This document shows positions 1-5,443 of a DNA stretch of 5,517 bases, piece by piece. A program made the position numbers and the translations under genes. The notes beneath the pieces were generated by a model, which searched no databases, had not been told where the DNA came from, and was given only the letters and a program-made list of their open reading frames with translations. The stretch is from the NCBI GenBank assembly GCA_024275555.1, contig JAJRYW010000537.1:1-5517 (forward strand). Direction: 5' to 3'. Source of the DNA: Calditrichota bacterium (GTDB lineage: Bacteria > Calditrichota > Calditrichia > RBG-13-44-9 > J075). The first letter of the stretch is position 1, and every line of letters starts with the position of its first letter.

Positions 1-24
1 AACACCGGGCTTAAGCCCGGTGTT
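1..24. repeat. Perfect 24-base palindrome at the window edge
   Basis: The first 12 bases (AACACCGGGCTT) are followed directly by their exact reverse complement, so the DNA can form a GC-rich hairpin with a stem of about 10 bp. The plus-strand sequence after it (AATGAG) is not T-rich, so it is not an obvious terminator for a plus-strand gene lying to the left. The left edge is cut by the window, so a T-run for minus-strand transcripts, such as that of the peptidase gene ending at 335, cannot be seen. It could be half of a bidirectional terminator or a copy of a dispersed palindromic repeat. Confidence 0.7.
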
Positions 25-334
25 AATGAGAAAGAAATTATTACATAGCCGTTTTAACGGCTTTCCATTGTGCAATTTGACATGCGCTCTTTTTTTTGTT
101 TTCCGGCTATCATCCGGAAACTTACCAGTTGAAGAGTCCTCGATTGATTTCCACGTAAAACCAAGGGCTCTGTGTAGGAAACTGTGGCCAAGCATGAATT
201 TTCCCCAAACGAGAACTTCCGAATAGGAAATCACCAGGAATTTCGAAAACCGGCCAAAAAATTACCGAACCGTCAGTTTAATCTTTCATCTTTCATCGTT
301 AATTTTTGCCGGGTATATATCTGTGGTTTCCCGC
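25..334. other. Intergenic stretch without a convincing gene
   Basis: About 310 bases downstream of the peptidase stop codon. The open frames here are short, have no recognisable protein motif and lack clear ribosome binding sites. Three small structures are visible. A 7-bp-stem hairpin lies at 47-62 (AGCCGTT-TT-AACGGCT) followed by only three Ts. A second 7-bp stem lies at 100-120 (TTTCCGG and CCGGAAA around a 7-base loop), preceded by a T-rich run. A 7-base unit ATCTTTC occurs in tandem at 281-294 with a partial third copy. No clear intrinsic terminator for the peptidase gene is visible directly after its stop. Confidence 0.6.
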
Positions 335-2461
335 TCATTTTGCTATCCCCAGTTGGAAGAGGAGAAAGGCATATTCCAGCGCGGTTTCCCGGTATTGCTC
401 AAAACGGCCGGAAGCGCCGCTGTGCCCGGCTTCCATTTGGGTGTGGAGCAAAAGTATGTGATCATCGGTTTTAAGGTCTCTCAATTTGGCGACCCATTTT
501 GCCGGCTCCCAGTATTGCACCTGGGAATCGTGCAGGCCGGCGGTTACCAGCATGGCCGGGTATTCCCGGGCGGAGACGTTGTCGTATGGAGAATAAGAGA
601 GAATGTAATCATAATAAATTTTCTCGTTGGGATTTCCCCATTCGTCGTATTCGCTGGTGGTCAGGGGGATGCTCTCATCCAGCATGGTGGTTACCACGTC
701 GACGAATGGCACTGCGGCGATCACCGCTTTAAACAAGTCCGGGCGCATATTGACCACCGCGCCCATCAGCAGCCCGCCGGCGCTGCCGCCCATGGCAAAC
801 AGTTTTTCGGGATTGGTAAATTTTTGCGCAATCAAATACTCCGCGCAGGCGATAAAATCGGTAAAAGTGTTTTTCTTTTTCAGCAGTTTGCCGTCCTCGT
901 ACCACTGCCGTCCCATCTCGGAGCCGCCCCGCACGTGGGCGATGGCAAAGACAAAGCCGCGGTCGAGCAGGCTCAGGAAGTGAGAACGGAAGCGCGGCTC
1001 CATGCTGTACCCGTAAGAGCCGTAACCGTAGAGCAGCAGCGGATTCTTGCCGTCCTTTTTCAGCCCTTTGCGATATACCAGCGAGATTGGCACAGAAACC
1101 CCGTCTTTGGCCGGCGCATAAAACCGCTCGGTCCGGTAGTTCCCGGGAGAAAAATTGCCTAAGACCTCGGCCTGTTTCAGCAGTTTTTTTTCCCGGGTGC
1201 GCATATTAAAGGCGTAAATCGAGTTGGGCGTGGCCAGCGAGGTGTAGCTGTAGCGGAGCACGTCAGTGTCAAAATCCTTGTTGATCTCCGGGAAAGCTGT
1301 GTAAGCGGCTTCGTCAAACTCCAGGTAATAATCCTGCCCGGAATGCCGGTTGATTACCCGGAGTTGACGCAGGCCGTTTTTGCGCTCGGTTAAGACCATG
1401 TAATCCCGGAAAATTTCCAAATCCTCCAGCAGCACATCTTCCCGGTGAGGAATAACCTCTTTCCAATGTGCGCGCCCGGTCTGTTGCAGCCCGGTCTCCA
1501 TCAGGCGGAAATTTTTTGCATTCAGGTTGGTGGTCACATAAAACTTATCCTGAAAGTGATCGATATGATACTCATGCTCCCGCTCCCGGGGCTGAAAGAT
1601 GCGAAAGCGGCCTTGCGGTTGATCGGCTTCCAGGAAGCGAACCTCGGTGGAAAGGGTGCTCTCGGCGGTAATCAAAATATAGCGGTTGGATTTGGTGCGG
1701 GAGACATAAACCCCAAAAGTGCTGTCTGCTTCCTGGTAGACCAGCTCGTCCCGGCTTGTTTCTGCACCCAGGCGATGGCGAAAGATGCGATCGGGCCGCA
1801 GGGTGCTGTCCCGGGAGGCGTAGAAAATAGTTTGGTGGTCGGCCGCCCAGACCGGTCGACCGAGGGTGTTGGGGATTTGATCCGGCATCAGCTCCCCGCT
1901 GCGCAAATCCTTGATGCGGATAGTGTACTGGCGACGGCTGACCGTATCCACCCCAAAGGCCAGGAAGTTATTGTCTAAGCTTACCGTCAGGCCGACCGCC
2001 AGAAAATAGTCATGCCCCGCCGCCATTTCATTGGCGTCCAAAATAATCTCTTCCGGCGCATCCAAAGCGCCCTTCTTGCGGCAGTAAATGGGATGCTCTT
2101 TTCCGGCTTCGTAGCGGGTATAATAATAATAACCGTTTTGGAGATAGGGAACACTGATGTCGTCCGGCTTGATCCGCGCGACAATCTCCTCAAATAGCGT
2201 TTCCCGCAGTTGTTTAACAGGCGCTAGCGCCGCTTCCGTATAGGCGTTTTCTGCCATCAGATAATCGATAACCTTGGGATTGCTGCGCTCATTCAGCCAG
2301 TAATAATTATCTGTCCGGGTGTGATTATGAATGACCAGTTTCCTGGGCGTTTTTTCGGCTCGCGGTGGTTCCGGCAACGGCTGTGCTGTCATAAAATTCC
2401 CCCCACATATCCAGATGAGTGTCAGAAAAGTCAATAAAGTTTTGCTGTGATTTAATGGCAT
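335..2461 (-). CDS. ptrB: Oligopeptidase B-type serine peptidase (family S9A), probably exported
   Basis: This 708-residue protein belongs to the prolyl oligopeptidase family and most resembles oligopeptidase B, which cuts short peptides after Arg or Lys. A beta-propeller region (about residues 40-420) gates a C-terminal alpha/beta hydrolase. The catalytic triad is Ser560 in GGSAGG, Asp645 in GLHDSQV and His680 in EAGHSG. The 85- and 35-residue spacings match those remembered for E. coli PtrB (Ser532, Asp617, His652). Glu604 and Asp606 in the TTSEYDEWGNP segment match the acidic pair that selects basic P1 residues. I chose the ATG at 2461 because GGAG lies 9 bases upstream and the first 26 residues look like a signal peptide (Lys7, hydrophobic 9-19, possible cleavage after Ala26), placing it in the periplasm. 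A longer TTG start at 2497 has poorer support. An ATG at 2392 would give a cytoplasmic 685-residue form. It lies 87 bases after yidD with no clear terminator between, so the two may be co-transcribed. Confidence 0.93.
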   Translation of the reverse strand: MPLNHSKTLLTFLTLIWICGGNFMTAQPLPEPPRAEKTPRKLVIHNHTRTDNYYWLNERSNPKVIDYLMAENAYTEAALAPVKQLRETLFEEIVARIKPDDISVPYLQNGYYYYTRYEAGKEHPIYCRKKGALDAPEEIILDANEMAAGHDYFLAVGLTVSLDNNFLAFGVDTVSRRQYTIRIKDLRSGELMPDQIPNTLGRPVWAADHQTIFYASRDSTLRPDRIFRHRLGAETSRDELVYQEADSTFGVYVSRTKSNRYILITAESTLSTEVRFLEADQPQGRFRIFQPREREHEYHIDHFQDKFYVTTNLNAKNFRLMETGLQQTGRAHWKEVIPHREDVLLEDLEIFRDYMVLTERKNGLRQLRVINRHSGQDYYLEFDEAAYTAFPEINKDFDTDVLRYSYTSLATPNSIYAFNMRTREKKLLKQAEVLGNFSPGNYRTERFYAPAKDGVSVPISLVYRKGLKKDGKNPLLLYGYGSYGYSMEPRFRSHFLSLLDRGFVFAIAHVRGGSEMGRQWYEDGKLLKKKNTFTDFIACAEYLIAQKFTNPEKLFAMGGSAGGLLMGAVVNMRPDLFKAVIAAVPFVDVVTTMLDESIPLTTSEYDEWGNPNEKIYYDYILSYSPYDNVSAREYPAMLVTAGLHDSQVQYWEPAKWVAKLRDLKTDDHILLLHTQMEAGHSGASGRFEQYRETALEYAFLLFQLGIAK

Positions 2462-2548
2462 GGCCGGGTTCTCCGTGAATGAGCGCCGTCTGAACAATTG
2501 TAAATCCGCTTTCGTAGTTATTTGTTGGAAGAGTTCCCTTCGGGGGGC

Positions 2549-2824
2549 TTAACCGGTTTGATGCGGATGTGAATCCGGCTCGCTGGTTTTGGGCGGCACC
2601 GGATCATAGCCGCTGGTTCCCCACGGGTGGCAGTGCGACAGCCTGCGTAATCCCATCCCCAATCCCCGCCACACTCCGTGGATTTGAAGGGCCTCGATGG
2701 TATACTGGGAACAGGTGGGAACATGGCGACAGCTTGGGCCGAGGTGGGGGGAGATCACGACCTGATAAATCCGCACCATTCCAATCAAAAGTTGTGCGAA
2801 AAATTTGCTGATGAGTTGAATCAT
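2549..2824 (-). CDS. yidD: Membrane protein insertion efficiency factor YidD
   Basis: A 91-residue protein of the YidD family (former DUF37), which sits at the inner membrane and assists YidC-dependent insertion of membrane proteins. An amphipathic or hydrophobic N-terminal segment (about residues 1-25, ending in YQVVISP) leads into the family core: GPSCRHVPTCSQY with Cys32 and Cys38, then WRGLGMGLRRL, then HCHPW with Cys65, then GYDPVP at about 72-77. The three cysteines are the usual family positions. His64 stands where Arg is common before CHP. The reading frame is open far upstream, but the similarity starts at the ATG at 2824, with AGGA a few bases before it, a rather tight spacing. The protein has a short polar tail after GYDPVP. 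In many bacteria yidD lies between rnpA and yidC; here it stands apart, between the ferritin-like and peptidase genes. Confidence 0.93.
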   Translation of the reverse strand: MIQLISKFFAQLLIGMVRIYQVVISPHLGPSCRHVPTCSQYTIEALQIHGVWRGLGMGLRRLSHCHPWGTSGYDPVPPKTSEPDSHPHQTG

Positions 2825-2999
2825 TATCCTGAACGCTTTGACGGTCGCAAAATTGAAACCGGCTTGAAGGTTATGGGTTTTCTTTAAACAGGAATAAAGA
2901 TACGGCGGAATAAGAGTAAATTTCCATACTTTTTTGGTTTCGTCGCGATTTACACCGGGGCAGTATTGTTCTGAATCTGGCGCAATACGCTGTTGAGCC

Positions 3000-3038
3000 A
3001 AAAGAAGCCGGAACCTGCCCCGAAGCGCAGGTTCCGGC
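3000..3038 (-). terminator. Intrinsic terminator of the ferritin-like gene
   Basis: A perfect 12-bp inverted repeat (GCCGGAACCTGC at 3007-3018 and its complement at 3027-3038) encloses an 8-base loop. Read on the minus strand it is followed by TTCTTTT. It starts 9 bases after the ferritin-like stop codon, which is the classic layout of a rho-independent terminator. It should largely isolate that gene from yidD and the peptidase gene. Confidence 0.88.
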
Positions 3039-3047
3039 GGGAGGGGA

Positions 3048-3500
3048 TTAATTTTCGAATTCTTTGAGGAATCCCAGAAACTCGCGGCGATGTTCTTCTT
3101 CATCCCCCAGCAGGGTGATCGCCAAATCCTGGGTGACATAATCCTCGCCGTCGCAAAGACGGATGATCTCTTTATACAGCGAAATCGCGTCTTCTTCAGC
3201 GGCAATGACTCCTTTGATAACCGTGACCAGGTCGGTGGTGTCTGCCAGCGGCTGAAGGTCTTTTTGAGTGGCTTTGAAATCCATCGATCCGGGCACAGAG
3301 CCCCCCAGTGTTTTGATGCGGTTGGCCAGGGTCTGGGCGTGCTGAAGCTCGCTGGCAATATCGGCCGCCAATGCTTTTTTAATGATGTCCGCCCGGGTGC
3401 CGTCCAAGTTTACCGAATGGGCAATATAGTTCTGCACGGTTTCCATTTCGCCCCAATAGGCGTTGATTAAGGCTTGAATAATCTCTTGTTGCTTCGACAT
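3048..3500 (-). CDS. Ferritin-like di-iron protein (bacterioferritin-type, no haem ligand)
   Basis: A 150-residue four-helix-bundle protein of the ferritin-like superfamily, expected to bind a di-iron centre and to oxidise or store iron in the cytoplasm. Compared with E. coli bacterioferritin from memory, the first half keeps the same numbering: Glu18 and Tyr25 in helix A, Glu51 and His54 (ELQH) in helix B. Glu102 in helix C and Glu134 with His137 (DEEEH) in helix D complete the six-ligand set. Residue 52 is Leu, where bacterioferritin has the haem-ligating Met52, so a haem-free protein is likely. The start at 3500 follows AAAGGAG with a 6-base gap. The frame extends upstream to 3560, but that part overlaps the predicted sigma-54 promoter and is rejected. 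The gene is divergent from a sigma-54 activator and ends at a strong terminator, so it looks like a monocistronic regulated unit. Whether it forms a 24-subunit cage cannot be told from sequence. Confidence 0.88.
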   Translation of the reverse strand: MSKQQEIIQALINAYWGEMETVQNYIAHSVNLDGTRADIIKKALAADIASELQHAQTLANRIKTLGGSVPGSMDFKATQKDLQPLADTTDLVTVIKGVIAAEEDAISLYKEIIRLCDGEDYVTQDLAITLLGDEEEHRREFLGFLKEFEN

Positions 3501-3506
3501 AACAAT

Positions 3507-3513
3507 CTCCTTT
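3507..3513 (-). promoter_or_regulatory. Strong ribosome binding site fixing the ferritin-like start
   Basis: Read on the minus strand this is AAAGGAG, followed by six bases (ATTGTT) and the ATG. It selects the 3500 start over the longer upstream frame. Confidence 0.85.
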
Positions 3514-3543
3514 GTTTTAGGTTCCCGAAACTTCCTGTAATAT

Positions 3544-3560
3544 AACAATTGCTGTGCCAA
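3544..3560 (-). promoter_or_regulatory. Sigma-54 (-24/-12) promoter for the ferritin-like gene
   Basis: The minus strand reads TTGGCACAGCAATTGTT. This matches the RpoN consensus TGGCAC-N5-TTGCW with a full -24 box, exact spacing and one departure at -12 (GT instead of GC). The first seven bases plus AG equal the start of the E. coli glnAp2 element as remembered. The predicted transcription start is near 3533, giving a 33-base leader that contains the ribosome binding site. The divergent neighbour encodes a sigma-54 activator, which strongly supports the call. Confidence 0.78.
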
Positions 3561-3588
3561 AAAGGAAAAGTTATTATAGGCGCCTTAA

Positions 3589-3601
3589 AAACAAGAAGTT
3601 G
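3589..3601 (+). promoter_or_regulatory. Possible IHF site between enhancer and promoter
   Basis: AAACAAGAAGTTG matches the IHF consensus WATCAANNNNTTR at eight of nine defined positions (T to A at position 3), with an A-rich tract just before it. It lies at about -56 to -68 from the predicted sigma-54 start, between the repeat cluster and the -24 box, where IHF commonly bends DNA. The match is short and chance is possible. Confidence 0.4.
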
Positions 3602-3625
3602 CGGCGTCCGGGGAGAATGCTGTCG

Positions 3626-3640
3626 CCGGTGAGACACCGG
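3626..3640. promoter_or_regulatory. Palindrome CCGGTG-AGA-CACCGG, candidate activator site
   Basis: Perfect 6-bp arms around a 3-base centre. The right arm is also the GGTG end of the inverted 13-base repeat at 3635-3647. It lies at about -93 to -107 relative to the predicted ferritin-like start, suiting a dimeric Fis-type DNA-binding domain. Confidence 0.55.
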
Positions 3641-3689
3641 AATATCGATAATGCGAGCGACGATATTTCAGTGCAATGATATTTCGGTG
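3635..3689. repeat. Three 13-base repeats (CGATATTYCRGTG), candidate enhancer sites
   Basis: Copy A at 3635-3647 lies on the minus strand and reads CGATATTCCGGTG. Copy B at 3661-3673 reads CGATATTTCAGTG and copy C at 3677-3689 reads TGATATTTCGGTG, both on the plus strand. Copies B and C are 16 bases apart start to start; A and B are inverted around a 13-base spacer. They span about -102 to -156 from the sigma-54 promoter start and end about 60 bases before the activator ATG. Such clusters are typical upstream activating sequences of sigma-54 activators; NorR, for example, is known to use three sites. Assignment to the neighbouring activator is inference. Confidence 0.65.
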
Positions 3690-3718
3690 TTGCTGTTTTG
3701 AGGTAAACTGTGTATCTT
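3690..3718 (+). promoter_or_regulatory. Weak housekeeping-type promoter for the activator gene
   Basis: TTGCTG (3690-3695) and TATCTT (3713-3718) are separated by 17 bases and match sigma-70 boxes at 3/6 and 4/6. Transcription would start near 3725, about 24 bases before the ATG at 3749. Repeat copy C touches the -35 box, so binding there could repress the gene. The match is weak. Confidence 0.28.
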
Positions 3719-3726
3719 GATCAAGA
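3715..3726. repeat. 12-base perfect palindrome TCTTGATCAAGA
   Basis: Uninterrupted self-complementary sequence overlapping the possible -10 box and start of the activator gene. It could be an operator for another regulator. It lacks the 4-base spacer of an FNR/CRP-type site (TTGAT-N4-ATCAA), so I do not assign a binding protein. Confidence 0.45.
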
Positions 3727-3748
3727 ATTTTTAATAAACGAGGAAACC

Positions 3749-5260
3749 ATGTCCGATTTACAAATTCTGCAAATGCCCATTTTGACCTCCGAGCGCACCA
3801 TGGAGATCATCCTGGACGCCCTGGGCGCCTTAGTGCCTTACGAGTTGGCGGTAATTCTGCGATTAGAGGAAGGAGGCCGTCTGCGGGTTCACCGGGCCCG
3901 GGGGCCGCTCTACACCAGCAAACTGCGAGACTATGCCATTCCGCTGGATAAGCGCCCGGACCTGGCGGAAATTCTGGAAAAAGGTGAAGTGCGCTTGCTC
4001 TCTGAGCATGGAGACGATCCGGAGCATCAGGATACCTATGCCGATGTGATGCAACTCCCGGCAGACCACTCCTGCCTGGTTGCCCCGCTGCATGTGGAAG
4101 GGCGCACCATTGGCATGTTGACGCTCGATCACCGCACCTGTGATATGTTCTCTCCCCAGGTGGTCGAGATCACCCGGGCGCTGGCCCGCATTGTGGCCCT
4201 GGCCCTGGCGCAATCCCTGGCCACGGAAACCCTCCTGAGCGAACGGGAAGCCCTGGTCTTTGAGCGCAACACCCTCTTGTCCGAATTAACCCCCGGTTTG
4301 GAAAACCTGATTGGCCGCTCCCCGGCCTGGCTGTCGGTGCTGGAAGCGGTGCGGATTGTCGCCTCTACGGACACCCCGGTGCTGATTCAGGGGGAAACCG
4401 GCACCGGAAAAGAGTTGGCGGCGAGAGCCGTTCACGCCCTCTCACCGCGGATGAACCGCCCCTTTGTGGCGTTGAACTGCTCCGCGATTGTCGATACCCT
4501 GGCCGAGAGCGAGTTGTTCGGCCATGAGCGGGGCGCGTTTACCGGGGCGGCAGCGCGTCGCCTGGGCCGTTTTGAATTAGCCAACAACGGAACCCTTTTC
4601 CTGGATGAAATCGGCGATCTGCCCCTGACCATCCAGCCCAAATTGCTGCGGGCCCTGCAGGAGGGCAGCTTCGAGCGGGTCGGCGGCGAGAAGACCATCC
4701 AGGCCGATGTGCGAATTGTCTGCGCCAGCAATGTCAACCTGGCCGAGGCGGTGCAGAAAGGAAAATTCCGGGAGGATTTGTTCTACCGGCTCAATGTCTT
4801 CCCCATCCACCTGCCCCCCTTGCGGGAACGCGGGGATGACATTCTGCTGCTGGCGGAGTATTTTCTGCGGAAGCTGGCTGAAAAATACCAGCAATCGCCC
4901 TATCAGCTTACCCCGGAAGCGGTGCAATATTTAACCGAGTACCACTGGCCCGGGAATGTGCGGGAGCTGCAAAATGTTTTGGAAGGAGCGGCTATCCTGG
5001 CCCGGCAGGGCGTCATCACCGTGGAACATCTGCAGCGGCGATTCCCGGTGCAGCGCCGGCAAGACAAATCCGCTCCCACCCCTTCCACGGAAATTTCCAC
5101 GTTGGAAGAAGCCACCCGTCAGCATATTGAACGCGCCTTGCGATTATGCCAGGGCCGGATTTATGGGCCGGAGGGCGCCGCTCAACTGCTGGGATTGAAG
5201 CCCTCCACCCTGCAGAGCAAAATAAAAAAACTGGGAATTGCCAAACCGGGCAGAGCCTGA
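3749..5260 (+). CDS. Sigma-54-dependent activator, GAF - AAA+ - Fis HTH (NorR/FhlA-like)
   Basis: This 503-residue enhancer-binding protein activates RpoN RNA polymerase. A GAF sensor domain (about residues 10-158) is followed by a helical linker (160-185) and the AAA+ domain (about 186-415). Visible AAA+ motifs are Walker A GETGTGKE (215-222), the sigma-54-contacting GAFTGA loop (262-267), Walker B LFLDE with Asp286-Glu287, sensor I Asn328 (ASN instead of the usual ATN), arginine-finger candidates Arg341 and Arg347, and sensor II Arg405 in WPGNVREL. The C-terminal Fis-type helix-turn-helix (about 452-497) contains GPEGAAQLLGLKPSTLQSKIKKLGI, FhlA-like in style. No receiver domain is present, so it is not a classical response regulator. 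Cys109 and Asp127 align with NorR Cys113 and Asp131. I chose the ATG at 3749 (GAGGA 4 bases upstream); an in-frame GTG at 3710 also has GAGG before it and would add 13 residues. It is divergent from the ferritin-like gene, its likely target. Confidence 0.94.
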   Translation: MSDLQILQMPILTSERTMEIILDALGALVPYELAVILRLEEGGRLRVHRARGPLYTSKLRDYAIPLDKRPDLAEILEKGEVRLLSEHGDDPEHQDTYADVMQLPADHSCLVAPLHVEGRTIGMLTLDHRTCDMFSPQVVEITRALARIVALALAQSLATETLLSEREALVFERNTLLSELTPGLENLIGRSPAWLSVLEAVRIVASTDTPVLIQGETGTGKELAARAVHALSPRMNRPFVALNCSAIVDTLAESELFGHERGAFTGAAARRLGRFELANNGTLFLDEIGDLPLTIQPKLLRALQEGSFERVGGEKTIQADVRIVCASNVNLAEAVQKGKFREDLFYRLNVFPIHLPPLRERGDDILLLAEYFLRKLAEKYQQSPYQLTPEAVQYLTEYHWPGNVRELQNVLEGAAILARQGVITVEHLQRRFPVQRRQDKSAPTPSTEISTLEEATRQHIERALRLCQGRIYGPEGAAQLLGLKPSTLQSKIKKLGIAKPGRA

Positions 5261-5443
5261 GGCGCCGGATTACTTTGACGGTGACTCTTTTTCCCGGACT
5301 GAATATTCATTCCCACGCAGATAGCCCCCTGGGGCCGCTGTCCGGCCCGGCCCGGTTTCTTCCGGCGCCGGAAAAACCCGTTAACTTTTTCGGGACGTCT
5401 GCGTATCTAAACTATCTTGAAATTTAAAATGGAGTGTGATCGC
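5261..5443. other. GC-rich intergenic spacer with hairpins
   Basis: Between the activator stop and the next start. A 6-bp GC stem (GGGCCG-CTGTC-CGGCCC, 5332-5348) and a 14-base palindrome (TTCCGGCGCCGGAA, 5360-5373) could slow or end transcription from the activator gene. Neither has a proper T-run after it on the plus strand, so I do not call an intrinsic terminator. Confidence 0.5.
5381..5409 (+). promoter_or_regulatory. Possible weak promoter for the gene entering at 5444
   Basis: TTAACT (5381-5386) and TATCTA (5404-5409) are spaced by 17 bases and match sigma-70 boxes at 4/6 and 3/6. The start would be near 5417, about 27 bases before the ATG. Chance matches of this quality are common. 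Confidence 0.2.

Noticed and set aside
91..120. T-rich run next to a 7-bp hairpin, as a terminator
   Set aside because: The T-run precedes the hairpin on the plus strand, and on the minus strand the hairpin is followed by As, so neither orientation fits an intrinsic terminator.
20..226. Short plus-strand open frame as a gene
   Set aside because: No good ribosome binding site, no recognisable motif, and it runs through hairpins and a T-run.
323..1162. Long plus-strand open frame (279 codons) opposite the peptidase gene
   Set aside because: It lies antisense to the catalytic domain of a clearly conserved gene and has no recognisable motif; it is an antisense shadow.
2825..3358. Upstream extension of the yidD frame through the ferritin-like gene
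   Set aside because: The extra sequence is an out-of-frame reading of the ferritin-like gene and terminator; YidD similarity begins at 2824.
3501..3560. N-terminal extension of the ferritin-like protein from 3560
   Set aside because: It overlaps the predicted sigma-54 promoter and lacks its own ribosome binding site; the 3500 start has a strong one.
3715..3726. FNR/CRP-type site
   Set aside because: The half-sites TTGAT and ATCAA overlap rather than being separated by four bases.
5146..5427. Plus-strand open frame overlapping the activator 3' end
   Set aside because: It is mostly an out-of-frame reading of the HTH domain followed by low-complexity GC-rich spacer, with no motif.
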